From VRUE01 sp963702035 (GTDB lineage Bacteria > Actinomycetota > Thermoleophilia > Solirubrobacterales > 70-9), in the NCBI GenBank assembly GCA_963702035.1, contig OY969700.1, positions 1,550,001 through 1,614,000 of the forward strand: DNA of 64,000 nucleotides. Reading direction: 5' to 3'. The position numbers and the translations under genes are program-made. The notes beneath the pieces are model-generated. The model saw nothing but the letters and a program-made list of their open reading frames with translations. It was not told the DNA's origin and did not search any database. Positions 8,335-17,300 of this stretch are shown piece by piece; position 1 is the first letter of the stretch; each line of letters starts with the position of its first letter.

Positions 8335-10038
8335 CTAGGGACCGGCGGCGGGCGGACAGACGTAGGTCGCGCCGTCGACGACCGCCCACCAGCGATCGGG
8401 GGCGGAATCCGCCGGCAACGCCAGGTTCGCCCACTCGCCCGGCTCGAGCCTGCCCACCTCCACCCCCGGTCCGCCTTTGCCGAAGCGCCCCAGCGCCACG
8501 TCGATCGGCCGCCGCGAGCGCGAGCCGAGCAGGACGCCGCTCTTTTGAGGCAGGTAGAAGAAGACGCCGTGTCCTGGCCGCCCGTCGAGCGAGCTCGCAC
8601 AGTCCGCCGGTTCGGCCGGCGGCGAAGTCGGCTGCAGCGCCAGGCCAAGCGCGCCGACCAGGCTCGCGTCGGCGATTTCGCGCCGTTCGAGGCTCTGGTC
8701 CCTCAGTTCGCCGAGCGGCATGCCGAGGTGACCGAAGCGGTCCGCCGCTTCGAGGTAGTCGCCGGCCGGCAACGGGGTGAAGACGCTGCCGCCGAGATCG
8801 GTGACGCGTTCGTCCTTGCCCGGGGCGTATTCGGCCGGGATCGGCCCTCTGACCAGATCGAGCATCGCGTACTCGACCCGGCTGGTCGTCGCGTCGTTCA
8901 GCTGCGGCCCGCGACCGTCGTAGAGCTTTGCCACGTTGGGCGGGATCGCGAAGGCGACGACGCCGAGCGCGCCGAGCACCGCCGCGCGCGGGAGGCGCCC
9001 GCCGGCAAGGGCGTCGGCCGCGACGAGGAAGACGAGCAGCGTGCCGACGAAGATGTAGCGCGAGGAATCGGCGGCACGGCCGCCGAGCGCGATCAGGATC
9101 CAGTAGGCGACGGCGACAGCGAGGAAGACCCAGAGCGTGCGGGGCACGCCGCCACGGGAGACTCGCCAGACCAGAGCGACGATGGCGAGTGCGCCGAGGG
9201 CCGACCCCCAGCCGGTGATCCCGGTGGTCGGCTGGAAGACGCCCGCCCCGGTCGGATTGAGGCCGAAGACCGAGCCCGCGATCGCGGCCACCGCGTTGGT
9301 CAGCGTGAGCGGAATCAGCTTGACGTTCGCCAGTTCGATCGACGGCTGGTCGAAGTGCTGTGCCCAGAGCCACCAGCCGCCGTAGAGGGCGACCGGTACC
9401 AGGAAGATCCAGGCCCGCCGCCAGCGGTCAGGGCGGAGCAGGACCGAAACGGCGATGCCGACGGCGAAGGCGAGGCCGAGCTCGATCAACGCGATCGAGA
9501 GGACCAGGAGACAGCAGGCCGCGACATCGCCCTTGCGGTCACCGCGCTGCAGGGCAAGCAGCGCTCCCAGGCCCAGGGCAAGCGCATAGATCGTGTGTAG
9601 GTCGAAAGCCCAGAGAAAGGACTCCCAGGCGTAGCCGAGGAAAAGCAGTGAGAGGCACGGCACGAGCGCCACGAGAGGCCCGACTCTGCGCCTGGCGAGT
9701 GCGAAGAAGAGGCCGACGCAGGCCATCACGCCGGCGACGTCGAAGGCGCGGAAGACCGCGTAGTTGGCTCCGAAGACTTCGAAGATCACCCGGTAGATCA
9801 ACTTGCCCAGCACCTGCAGGTGCCCGTTGCTCGGCGCGATGAAGTATTCGAGGCCGTGCGAGGGCTGAATGTCTCCCGTCCCGTGGACCAGGTACTGGGC
9901 GTAATAGAAGATGTCGTCGTTGACGAAGGTGAGGCCGTCGCCGGCGACCATCATCCACGTCGCTGAGACGCAGATCGCCGCGGCGAGCAGCAGCAGGGCG
10001 AGCCGGTCCTCGCCGATCGCCCGGACCCGCTGCTGCAT
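8335..10038 (-). CDS. Polytopic GT-C-like membrane protein, paralogue C
   Basis: This 567-residue membrane protein has an N-terminal helix, an acidic loop FVNDDIFYYAQYL, NGHLQVLGKLIYR, a helical core with ARRRVGPLVALVPC, and a C-terminal domain from EPADCASS to YVCPPAAGP. ARRRVGPLAALAPC is nearly identical in paralogue B, so the two are recent relatives in inverted orientation. Its ATG overlaps the stop of the upstream membrane gene (TGATG at 10038). It is the last gene of a three-gene minus-strand operon headed by a dolichol-phosphate-mannose-synthase-like gene. Catalytic activity is inferred from layout and context. Confidence 0.85.
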   Translation of the reverse strand: MQQRVRAIGEDRLALLLLAAAICVSATWMMVAGDGLTFVNDDIFYYAQYLVHGTGDIQPSHGLEYFIAPSNGHLQVLGKLIYRVIFEVFGANYAVFRAFDVAGVMACVGLFFALARRRVGPLVALVPCLSLLFLGYAWESFLWAFDLHTIYALALGLGALLALQRGDRKGDVAACCLLVLSIALIELGLAFAVGIAVSVLLRPDRWRRAWIFLVPVALYGGWWLWAQHFDQPSIELANVKLIPLTLTNAVAAIAGSVFGLNPTGAGVFQPTTGITGWGSALGALAIVALVWRVSRGGVPRTLWVFLAVAVAYWILIALGGRAADSSRYIFVGTLLVFLVAADALAGGRLPRAAVLGALGVVAFAIPPNVAKLYDGRGPQLNDATTSRVEYAMLDLVRGPIPAEYAPGKDERVTDLGGSVFTPLPAGDYLEAADRFGHLGMPLGELRDQSLERREIADASLVGALGLALQPTSPPAEPADCASSLDGRPGHGVFFYLPQKSGVLLGSRSRRPIDVALGRFGKGGPGVEVGRLEPGEWANLALPADSAPDRWWAVVDGATYVCPPAAGP

Positions 10039-11984
10039 CAGGAGCCTCGCTTGGGCAGCTCGAGTTCGAACTGGCCCGCCTGGCCGACGGTTTCGAAATC
10101 TTCGTTTATGTAGTGGGCCAGGGGCGTGTCGGGCGGTTCCTTACCGGCAAGCCACATGCCGGCGACCTTTTCGTTGCGCAGGACGCAGGGCCGCGGAGTG
10201 GCACGCAGCTGGGCCAGGATGCGGGCCTGCCCCTTGTCGTCGAGGGCGGCGACCCAGGCACCCGGCGCTGATGGCTTCGGCGGCGTGATGCCGGACCAGA
10301 GGTAGAGGCTGTCGACGTTGGGGTAGCCGATGAAGTTCGAGCAGTTGCGTTCGATGAAGTCGACCGCCTGTTCATATTCTTCGACCTGTTCGGGGGCGAG
10401 GTGGATGTCGCCGGCACCGGCGAACGGCAGCGACGGCCATTCGTCGTAGGTGATCGTGTCGCTCGTCGCCGGCAGGACGATCTGGCCCCAGGCGAGCATC
10501 GCCACCAGGGCCGCCGCCGCGACGCCGGCGATCGCTCCGAAGCGCCGCAGCTCGAGCTCGCCGCGGGCGGCCGACCAGGCGCGCAGCGAGTTGAGCGCAT
10601 CGGCAAGACAGAGCGCCCCGACCGGCGCGAACATCAGCGAGGCGACCCCTATCTGCGCGCCCGGAACCGGGTAGGCGCCGAGCACCCCGGCGACGGCGAT
10701 CGCCGCCAGTGCGACCCGCAGGAAGCGCTTGAAGGGAGGCTCCAGCGGACCGGCCGGGGGAACGACCGCGACCCAGGAGAGGAGCAGCGGCAGGATGTCC
10801 GAGTTGGTGCTGGGATTGAGCCCGAACGGCGAGGCGTGGGAGATCGTCAGCCACATCGTCAGGCCGGCCAAGCCACGCAGCAGGGCAGGCCACAGCGTGG
10901 GCTTGCCTGCCTCCGCCGTACGCAGCTTGACCGTGATCACGGCCGCACCGACCGCGGCAACCCCCCAGTAGACGGCCTGATCGGGCGTCGGAAAGGCGCC
11001 CTTGGCGACGTTGCGCACGTTGATCGCCTGGACGATCATGCCGTTGTAGAGGTCGCTCGGGCTGGTGCCGAGCAGCATGATCGCGCCGAGAACCGCGACG
11101 ATCGTCGCGAGGCAACCGCCGAGCGCCGCGATCAGCCAGCGGCCGAGCCCCACCTGTCGCTCCCCCCGAACCGGCAGCAGCGGCCAGGCCGCGGCGACGA
11201 TCGCGGCGGAGCCGAGCGCCTCCATGGTGATGAAGGAGCGCACCCAGCCTTCGCGCAGGTCGGAGAACATGACGACGAGGGGCATCGCCAGGAAGGCCAC
11301 GATCACCGGCCAGCGCAACCAGGGGCGGTGACTCACCGGCTCCCAGGTCAGCGCCGCCGCCAGCACCACCCCGGCGATCGCGTAGGCACCGAAGTTGATC
11401 TTGGTCATCAGCGCCGCCCCCAGCAGGGCGCCCGCGAGCGCCCCCCCGAGTGCCACGCGCCGTCCCGGCCCGCGCACGGCGGCGAGCACGAAACCGGCGA
11501 GGAGGAGGACGAGCAGGCCGTGCGGGTGCATCGGCTCGGGGAAGAGCGCGTAGAGCGCCGCGAAGGCGACGATCATCCCGGCTCCGCCAAGTGCGAGGCG
11601 ACCGGTGAGGCGCTGGCAGGCGAGGCCGATCAGAAAGCTCGTCGCCACCCAGATGGCGATCACGATCAGGCGGCTGGTGTCGTTGGTGACGTCGATGCCG
11701 GGAAGCGAGAAGATGCCGCCGAAGAACTCGAAGAAGAACGGGCCGTAGGGCGAGAAGACGTCCTTGTAGAGCGCATCGCCATGCGCGAACGCATTCAGCG
11801 ATACGAGCAGGGTCCCCTCGTCGTCGTAGTCGACGAAGGTCGTGAAGATCGCCATGTAGGCGGCGAATACGGCGCCGATCGCGATGAGGGAGTAAAGGAC
11901 GATCGCGCGAACGGTTGGATCATCGACGGTTTCCCGCCAGAGGGAAGGAGCCCGCGAGCTGGGGGGCGCGGGGCCGTCGCTCAT
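10038..11984 (-). CDS. Polytopic GT-C/PMT-like glycosyltransferase
   Basis: This 648-residue protein has about a dozen hydrophobic segments. After the first helix (res ~27-50) comes the periplasmic motif VDYDDEGTLL, the Asp/Glu-bearing first loop expected of GT-C enzymes, then DVFSPYGPFFFEFF, which resembles the aromatic loop of ArnT/PMT-type transferases. A C-terminal soluble domain of about 150 residues follows. The start ATG overlaps the stop of the upstream Ppm1/DPM1-like gene by 4 bp, so donor-lipid synthesis and transfer are coupled. The substrate is unknown. A non-catalytic GT-C fold protein is an alternative. Confidence 0.82.
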   Translation of the reverse strand: MSDGPAPPSSRAPSLWRETVDDPTVRAIVLYSLIAIGAVFAAYMAIFTTFVDYDDEGTLLVSLNAFAHGDALYKDVFSPYGPFFFEFFGGIFSLPGIDVTNDTSRLIVIAIWVATSFLIGLACQRLTGRLALGGAGMIVAFAALYALFPEPMHPHGLLVLLLAGFVLAAVRGPGRRVALGGALAGALLGAALMTKINFGAYAIAGVVLAAALTWEPVSHRPWLRWPVIVAFLAMPLVVMFSDLREGWVRSFITMEALGSAAIVAAAWPLLPVRGERQVGLGRWLIAALGGCLATIVAVLGAIMLLGTSPSDLYNGMIVQAINVRNVAKGAFPTPDQAVYWGVAAVGAAVITVKLRTAEAGKPTLWPALLRGLAGLTMWLTISHASPFGLNPSTNSDILPLLLSWVAVVPPAGPLEPPFKRFLRVALAAIAVAGVLGAYPVPGAQIGVASLMFAPVGALCLADALNSLRAWSAARGELELRRFGAIAGVAAAALVAMLAWGQIVLPATSDTITYDEWPSLPFAGAGDIHLAPEQVEEYEQAVDFIERNCSNFIGYPNVDSLYLWSGITPPKPSAPGAWVAALDDKGQARILAQLRATPRPCVLRNEKVAGMWLAGKEPPDTPLAHYINEDFETVGQAGQFELELPKRGS

Positions 11985-12715
11985 CGAGCATCCTTTCCGC
12001 CGAAACGCAGCAAGGGCACCCGCCAGGCGGCCTCGGCGACGATCGAGCGGTCCATCTTCGACTTGCCGGCGCGGCGCTCGCGGAAGACGATCGGCACCTC
12101 GACGACCTCGAAGCCGCGCTGGACCGCGCGGTAGGTCATCTCAACCTGAAAGGCGTAGCCGCGCGAACGAATCGAGTCGAGGTCGATCGCCTCGAGCACC
12201 TCGCGGCGAAAGCACTTGAAGCCGCCGGTGAGGTCGCGAACCCCGACCCCGAGGACGAGCCGCGCGTAGGCGCTGCCACCGCGGCTGATCGCCCGCCGCA
12301 GCGCGCTCCAGTCGCCGACGCCGCCGCCCGGGACGTAGCGCGAGCCGATCACGAGATCGGCCCGCTCGCCGGCCTCGAGCAAGCGCGGCAGGTAGGCCGG
12401 GTCGTGGGAGAAGTCCGAGTCCATCTCAAGGACCAGCCCGGCGCCCGCCTCGAGCGCGCGCCGGAAACCGGCGATGTAGGCCGGGCCGAGGCCTTCCTTT
12501 CGGGGGCGGTGCAGGACCGCCACCGCCTCGTGACGCTCGGCCAGGCGGTCGGCGATCTCGCCGGTGCCGTCGGGCGAGTTGTCGTCGACGATCAGCACCC
12601 GGGCCGTGGCTGGAAGCTTCGCGAGAACGGCCTCGACGAACGCTTCGATGTTGCCGGCCTCGTTGTAGGTGGGCAGTACGAGCCAGGCGGGACCCGGTGC
12701 CTCAGTCTTCAGCAT
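11981..12715 (-). CDS. Polyprenol monophosphomannose synthase-like GT2
   Basis: This 244-residue protein matches the DPM1/Ppm1 catalytic domain closely. It has VLPTYNEAGNIE, LIVDDNSPDGTGEIAD, the metal-binding MDSDFSHDP, then GSRYVPGGGVGDW, LTGGFKCFRREV and FRERRAGKSKM. The family transfers mannose from GDP-mannose to polyprenyl phosphate at the inner face of the membrane. The enzyme lacks membrane helices of its own, as in actinobacterial Ppm1 catalytic domains. It heads the operon with the two GT-C-like genes downstream, with a 4-bp overlap. The gene call is secure; the exact sugar is inferred from the family. Confidence 0.92.
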   Translation of the reverse strand: MLKTEAPGPAWLVLPTYNEAGNIEAFVEAVLAKLPATARVLIVDDNSPDGTGEIADRLAERHEAVAVLHRPRKEGLGPAYIAGFRRALEAGAGLVLEMDSDFSHDPAYLPRLLEAGERADLVIGSRYVPGGGVGDWSALRRAISRGGSAYARLVLGVGVRDLTGGFKCFRREVLEAIDLDSIRSRGYAFQVEMTYRAVQRGFEVVEVPIVFRERRAGKSKMDRSIVAEAAWRVPLLRFGGKDAR

Positions 12716-12750
12716 CGGCGGGATGCTATTTGCTGCTCAGGCGCACAGGC

Positions 12751-13890
12751 CTACGGCCGGGCGCGACCGCCCGTGATGCCGACGAGCGCGTGCCAGGCCG
12801 GCTTGGGATGGAAGCGTTCGCCTTCGCGGAAGAAGCCGACGGAGTCACAGAAGCTGCAGTAGGAGCGGGAGTCTTTCCAGGTGAACCAGTAGGCGGCCTT
12901 GAGGTTGAGGCGGTGGCGGTTGCGCAGCATGTAGCGGTAGGCGCCGCGCAGTTCGCGGGCCTGGCCCCGGATGCCCTGCTCGAATGCGACGACGTTCGGG
13001 TCGTTCTGAGAGCCCCAGCCCATCTCGGTGATGTAGAGGCCCGCGCCCCGGTCGTGGTTTGCGACGACCACAGCCCGAACCTGCTCGACCATTCGTTCCA
13101 GGTCCCTGACGTGGAAGGCATACGGGTGCAGGGCGACCGCGTCGAAGTAGCGATCGATCCCCGGCACCTTGTAGAGCGCGGCGAGGAAAGCGGCGGCGGA
13201 CATCCCCTGCTTGCCCCCCTGGTCGGGTTCGCCGAAGAGGCCGGAGAGGAGGACTTTCGCCCGTGGGTCAGCCGACTTGACCGCGCCGTAGCTGAGCTTC
13301 AGCAGGCGGGCGTAGCGGGTCGGTGAGACCGGGTAGGCGAAGTAGAAGAAGTTGGCCTCGTTCCAGATCTGCCAGACGTGGAACGGCTTGGGGCGCCGAA
13401 CGACGATCCCGTCCGGGTTGGCGGCCGCCGGAGTGTGCTCGGTCCAGAATTCCCCGCCGGGCCCGTAGCGCTTCACCGCAGCCTTGACGAAGGCCGTCCA
13501 TCCCCGCCGAGCGAGAGCGTTGTCGATCGGCAGCTTCGTCGTCCTGTGCGAGACCCAGCTCGGCACGCCGGAGAGGAAGGGCAGCACTTCCAAGCCCTGG
13601 TTGGCGATCGTCGAGACTTCGCGATCGGTGCCTTCCCAGTGGTAGCCGCCGCGCTTGGTCGGCTGCACGCTTTCCCAGCCGATCGGCAGGCGGACGCTGC
13701 CGATCCTCGCCGCGCGCATGTAGCTGGCGTCTTCTTCGGAGAGGGACGCCTGCGGAACGATCCCGAAGAAGCTGCGCGGCGCCGCCTGGGCAACGCTGGG
13801 AGACGAAAGAAGGCCGACCGCAAGAGCAGACGCGATCGCAGGGCCGGCAAAAGCGATGACGATCGACGCTCTCTTCATCCTCTTGCTCAT
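12751..13890 (-). CDS. Secreted clan GH-A glycoside hydrolase (GH5/GH39-like)
   Basis: This 379-residue protein opens with a Sec signal peptide (basic start, hydrophobic stretch to about residue 30, AQAAP cleavage region). A TIM-barrel glycosidase follows, with the acid/base motif WQIWNEAN (Glu178) and the nucleophile motif YITEMGWG (Glu289), the diagnostic pair of clan GH-A. Substrate is not predictable; cellulase, xylosidase and endo-glycosidase folds look alike at this level. Its placement next to envelope glycosyltransferases suggests trimming of the exported glycan. It is oriented with, but separated by 35 bp from, the DPM1-like gene downstream. Confidence 0.85.
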   Translation of the reverse strand: MSKRMKRASIVIAFAGPAIASALAVGLLSSPSVAQAAPRSFFGIVPQASLSEEDASYMRAARIGSVRLPIGWESVQPTKRGGYHWEGTDREVSTIANQGLEVLPFLSGVPSWVSHRTTKLPIDNALARRGWTAFVKAAVKRYGPGGEFWTEHTPAAANPDGIVVRRPKPFHVWQIWNEANFFYFAYPVSPTRYARLLKLSYGAVKSADPRAKVLLSGLFGEPDQGGKQGMSAAAFLAALYKVPGIDRYFDAVALHPYAFHVRDLERMVEQVRAVVVANHDRGAGLYITEMGWGSQNDPNVVAFEQGIRGQARELRGAYRYMLRNRHRLNLKAAYWFTWKDSRSYCSFCDSVGFFREGERFHPKPAWHALVGITGGRARP

Positions 13891-13958
13891 CTCCTCGGGT
13901 CAACCCTGGTGGCGGACGGAAGTCGCGGCGGGACTCTAAAGCCTAGGATCGGCAACCG

Positions 13959-15224
13959 ATGCGGGCAGCTCTGAGCAACCGAAAGATCTGGATCTGGGCC
14001 GGCGTGTGGATCCTGACCCGCTTCCTGATCCTCAGCCACGTCGGGTTCTGGAACGACTCGACCGGGGTCCAGCCCGAAGACGTCTCGATCTTCGGCGTCT
14101 GGTCCGAAGAACTGGGGGTGCATCACGCCCTGCCCAACGAAGAAGCCTGGCAGTACCCGCCGGGCGCGGCGCTGCTGATGGTGCTGCCGCGGATCGGCGG
14201 CGGCGACTTCCTCGACCACTTCGTGGCGACGATGCTCGTCGTCGATCTGATCGGGCTCGTCCTGCTGGCGACGCTCGGCCGCCGCGAAGGGAGCGACGCC
14301 GGCGTCTGGGTCTGGCTGCTGGCGATGCCGATGCTGCGGGCGCTGCCGGTGCTGAGGTTCGATCTCGTGCCGGCCGTGCTGGCGATCGGGGCGCTCGTCG
14401 TCATCCACCGACGTCCGACTTGGTTCGGGGCGCTGGCGGGGCTCGGGGCGATGGTCAAGGCCTGGCCGATCGCGCTTCTCTTCGGCGAGTGGGACAGGGG
14501 AAAGCTGCTGCGCGCCTGCGCCGGCGCGGCGGCTGCGATCGCGCTTGTCTTCGCGATCTCGGCGATCGCCTTCGACGGCGACCAGCTCAACTTCCTAAAA
14601 GAACAGAATGGGCGCGGGCTGCAGGTCGAAGCGGTGGCCAGCCTGCCCTGGCACCTCAACCAGTACGTGACCGGGGAGGAACCGCATACCGCGCTCCGCT
14701 ATCGGGCCTGGGAGATTGAAAGCGGCACCGCCGACACGATCGCCGACCTGCTCAAGTGGCTCTCGCTGGCCGCCCTGATCGGCGCGGGGGTCTGGTGGCG
14801 GGCGCGGGCACGCGGCATCCGTCGCGGCAGAGAGGACCTCGCCGAGCCCGCGGTCAGTCGCGACTTCGTCTTCACCGTGGTTTTGCTTCTGGTCGTGACC
14901 AGCCGGGTGCTGAGCCCCCAGTACATGATCTGGATGCTCGCCCTCGCCGCCGTCGTCCTCACCGCAAAGGCCAGCGCCCTCAAGCGGCCGGCCTGGACGG
15001 TGATCGTGGCCGCGCTGGTCACCACCAGCTCATACGGAGTAATGGGGGCCTACGGGACCTCGTTCAACGTCTACGGCTCGCCGTTCATCATGCTCGTCCG
15101 CAACCTGCTCCTCCTTTTTGCCGTGGTCGACGCCTGCGTCGTGATGGTGGCGCTGGTGCGGCGGCGGGCCGAGGGGCACGACGAAGCTGTGCAGCCCACT
15201 GCCGCGCAGAGCCCTGTGCCCTGA
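13959..15224 (+). CDS. GT87/DUF2029-like polytopic mannosyltransferase-type protein
   Basis: This 421-residue membrane protein has about ten helices, an early acidic periplasmic loop (QPEDVSIFGVWS), and the motif EEAWQYPPGAALL, typical of actinobacterial GT87/DUF2029 alpha-mannosyltransferases. The C-terminal half has the conserved SRVLSPQYMIWML tract. These enzymes use polyprenyl-phosphate mannose outside the cytoplasmic membrane, which fits the DPM1-like synthase at 11981-12715. The start is ATG, divergent from the glycosidase, with 68 bp between. The next gene (phosphopantetheinyl transferase) follows after 19 bp and may be co-transcribed. Confidence 0.83.
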   Translation: MRAALSNRKIWIWAGVWILTRFLILSHVGFWNDSTGVQPEDVSIFGVWSEELGVHHALPNEEAWQYPPGAALLMVLPRIGGGDFLDHFVATMLVVDLIGLVLLATLGRREGSDAGVWVWLLAMPMLRALPVLRFDLVPAVLAIGALVVIHRRPTWFGALAGLGAMVKAWPIALLFGEWDRGKLLRACAGAAAAIALVFAISAIAFDGDQLNFLKEQNGRGLQVEAVASLPWHLNQYVTGEEPHTALRYRAWEIESGTADTIADLLKWLSLAALIGAGVWWRARARGIRRGREDLAEPAVSRDFVFTVVLLLVVTSRVLSPQYMIWMLALAAVVLTAKASALKRPAWTVIVAALVTTSSYGVMGAYGTSFNVYGSPFIMLVRNLLLLFAVVDACVVMVALVRRRAEGHDEAVQPTAAQSPVP

Positions 15225-15243
15225 GGACGACTACGCTCGAACT

Positions 15244-15780
15244 ATGGAGTCGTTGGATCTGTGGCACGCACGACTCGACACTGGCGAGTGGCCCACACTC
15301 GCCGGCCTGTCGAGCTCGGAGCGCCTGCGTGCCGCGCAAATCGCTCGTCCACGAGCGCGCGAGCGCTGGGTCGCCTCGCGCCGGGCGCTGCGCGAGGTGC
15401 TCGGGCGCTACCTCGACCGGGAACCGGCGGAGGTCGAGCTGCGCTTCGGCGAGCGCGGCAAGCCGATGCTCGCCGATCCCGATGCGCCGCTTCGCTTCAA
15501 CCTCAGTCACTCGGGTGAGCTTGCCCTGATCGCGGTCGCGGGCGGGCGTGAGGTCGGCGTCGACGTTCAGCTGATCGGCGCCAAACCGGCCGAGTTCTAT
15601 GCCGACTGGACGCGGCGGGAGGCGATCGCCAAGTGCCACGGCACCGGCCTCTGGGCGCCGCTGCCGGACGCGCCGGTTGCCGTCGCGCCCCTCGACGCGG
15701 GAGCGGGCTTCGCGGCAGCGGTCGCGGTCCGTGGCGAGGACGTACCCCCGCTACGGCACTTCGTCGCCGAGCCCGGCTGA
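15244..15780 (+). CDS. Sfp/AcpT-type 4'-phosphopantetheinyl transferase, internally shortened
   Basis: This 178-residue protein contains the superfamily landmarks: GERGKPML, LRFNLSHSGELALIAVA, VGVDVQ, and the helix WTRREAIAKCHGTGL. The family installs the phosphopantetheine arm on carrier proteins using CoA and Mg2+. Two oddities are visible. The second acidic ligand of the usual GVDVE is Gln here. The 40 or so residues that normally separate GVDVE from WTxxEAxxK, including the FFSPEE-type segment, are reduced to about 14. The protein is therefore well below the usual 210-240 residues. It may be degenerate or a streamlined variant. It follows the membrane GT closely on the same strand. Confidence 0.82.
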   Translation: MESLDLWHARLDTGEWPTLAGLSSSERLRAAQIARPRARERWVASRRALREVLGRYLDREPAEVELRFGERGKPMLADPDAPLRFNLSHSGELALIAVAGGREVGVDVQLIGAKPAEFYADWTRREAIAKCHGTGLWAPLPDAPVAVAPLDAGAGFAAAVAVRGEDVPPLRHFVAEPG

Positions 15781-15784
15781 GGCC

Positions 15785-16252
15785 TCAGTAGGTGCCGCCG
15801 AGCTTGCGGTGATCCCAGGTCGCCGTCAGCAGCGGCTTGAACTGGATCGCGACGCGCTTCGGCGCCTGCGCTTCGAGCGCCGCCTTGGCGTCGCCCTCGA
15901 CGGAGTCGATCCCCTCGGCGTAGCGCACGGTCAGCTCTTCGGCGAAGCCGATCACGGTCTCGAAGTCGCGGTGGATCTCGGCTTCGGCCTCGATCATCGC
16001 GCCGCGCAGCTCGCCGTACTCGTGCCCGGTCTCGACCAGCAGCGTCGCGCGCGGATCGCGTTCGAGGTTGCGCACCTTCTGCGACTTGGCGTAGGTCCAG
16101 ATCCAGATCTCGCCCTGGCGCGGGACGAACCAGAGCGGCATCGAGTGGGGAAAGCCGCGGGGCCCGTTCGAGGAGACGATCGCGACCCGCTCCGCGTCGA
16201 GCAACCCGAGCAGCTCCTCGTCGCTCAGCTTGATCTGGTCGCGGCGACTCAT
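15785..16252 (-). CDS. Pyridoxamine 5'-phosphate oxidase-family (FMN/F420 split-barrel) protein
   Basis: This 155-residue split-barrel protein has ERVAIVSSNGPRGFPHSMPLWFV, the usual first strands of PPOX-class flavin or F420-binding enzymes. IWIWTYAKSQKVRNLERDPRATLLVE follows, the cofactor phosphate-binding stretch with basic residues. Members bind FMN or F420 and reduce diverse substrates; the actual substrate is unknown. Start ATG. The gene converges with the phosphopantetheinyl transferase (4 bp gap) and lies 12 bp downstream of the GlxA-type regulator on the same strand, so the two may form an operon. Confidence 0.87.
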   Translation of the reverse strand: MSRRDQIKLSDEELLGLLDAERVAIVSSNGPRGFPHSMPLWFVPRQGEIWIWTYAKSQKVRNLERDPRATLLVETGHEYGELRGAMIEAEAEIHRDFETVIGFAEELTVRYAEGIDSVEGDAKAALEAQAPKRVAIQFKPLLTATWDHRKLGGTY

Positions 16253-16264
16253 CCCGGCCTGACT

Positions 16265-17230
16265 CTATGCGGCGACCGGGGTGGGACGGAACGAGCGGCG
16301 GTACGCCGTGGGCGTCGTCGCGGTCGCGCGGCGGAAGTGCTCGCGCAGCGAGGCGGCGGTGCCGAAGCCGGCGCGCCAGGCGACGTCGTCGATCGGCAGG
16401 TCGGACTCCTCGAGCAGGCGCCGCGCCTCAAGCACGCGCTGGGAGAGCAGCCAGCGCAGCGGCGTAGTCCCGGTCTCCTCGCGGAAGCGGCGGGCAAAGG
16501 TGCGCGGGCTGACCGCGGCGTGGCGGGCCATCGCGGCGACATCGAGCGGCTCGCCGAGGCGCTCGGCCGCCCAGCGGCGGGTCGGCTCGAGCGAACCGGA
16601 TTCCTCCGCCGGGGGGCGCTTGATGAACTGCGCCTGGCCGCCCTCGCGGTGCGGGGCGGCGACCATGCGGCGGGCGACGCGCTCGCCGGCGGCGGCGCCG
16701 AAGTCGCGGCGGACGACGTGCAGGGCGAGGTCGATGCCGGCGCTGAGGCCGGCCGAGGTCATCACCTCTCCCTCGTCGATGTAGAGCGCCGCCGGGTCGA
16801 CCTCGACGCGCGGGAACAGCTCGGCGAGCTGCGTGGCATGCGCCCAGTGGGTCGTCGCCCGGCGGCCGTCGAGCAGGCCGGCATAAGCGAGGGCGAAGGC
16901 GCCGGTGCAGACCGATATGACCCGCGCCCCCTCGGCGGCTGCCGCGCGAAGCGCGGCGAGCACCTCCTCAGGCGGGCGGTCGAGCAGGGCGAAGTAGCCG
17001 GGCACGACGACGGTGCCGGTGCCGGCGAGCGCCTCGAGGCCGTGTTGGGGCGCGAGCTCGAAGCCGCTGGTGGTGGTGACCGGCGCGGCGCCGGGGGAGC
17101 AGCAGGCAACCTCGTACAGCGGCGCCCCGTCCGCGCCCGAGGCGGCGATGAAGACCTGCGTTGCCGCCGTGAGGTCGAAGGCGACGAGGCCGTCGGGGCA
17201 GAGGGCGGCGACCCGATGCGGATTGCTCAT
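16265..17230 (-). CDS. GlxA/FtrA-type transcriptional regulator (DJ-1/PfpI domain plus AraC HTH)
   Basis: This 321-residue protein has an N-terminal class I glutamine-amidotransferase-like domain (res ~5-190), with the nucleophile elbow ISVCTGAFALAYAGLLDGRRAT. Its C-terminal AraC/XylS pair of helix-turn-helices follows, ending GFGTAASLREHFRRATATTPTAYRR. Such regulators control catabolic genes, and the DJ-1 domain is usually a sensor rather than an enzyme. It is divergent, with 70 bp between starts, from a stand-alone DJ-1/PfpI gene. That is a common pairing in which the regulator controls the divergent gene; the control is inferred. Confidence 0.9.
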   Translation of the reverse strand: MSNPHRVAALCPDGLVAFDLTAATQVFIAASGADGAPLYEVACCSPGAAPVTTTSGFELAPQHGLEALAGTGTVVVPGYFALLDRPPEEVLAALRAAAAEGARVISVCTGAFALAYAGLLDGRRATTHWAHATQLAELFPRVEVDPAALYIDEGEVMTSAGLSAGIDLALHVVRRDFGAAAGERVARRMVAAPHREGGQAQFIKRPPAEESGSLEPTRRWAAERLGEPLDVAAMARHAAVSPRTFARRFREETGTTPLRWLLSQRVLEARRLLEESDLPIDDVAWRAGFGTAASLREHFRRATATTPTAYRRSFRPTPVAA

Positions 17231-17300
17231 GGCAGAAATCTATCGAACATTGGCAATCCTGCCACTCGACAGGGCCGGCACCGACCGCCAGGATCGAGCT

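Noticed and set aside
7031..9373. 780-residue minus-strand reading frame
   Set aside because: Spans two convergent membrane-protein genes in the wrong frame; composition is typical of GC shadow ORFs.
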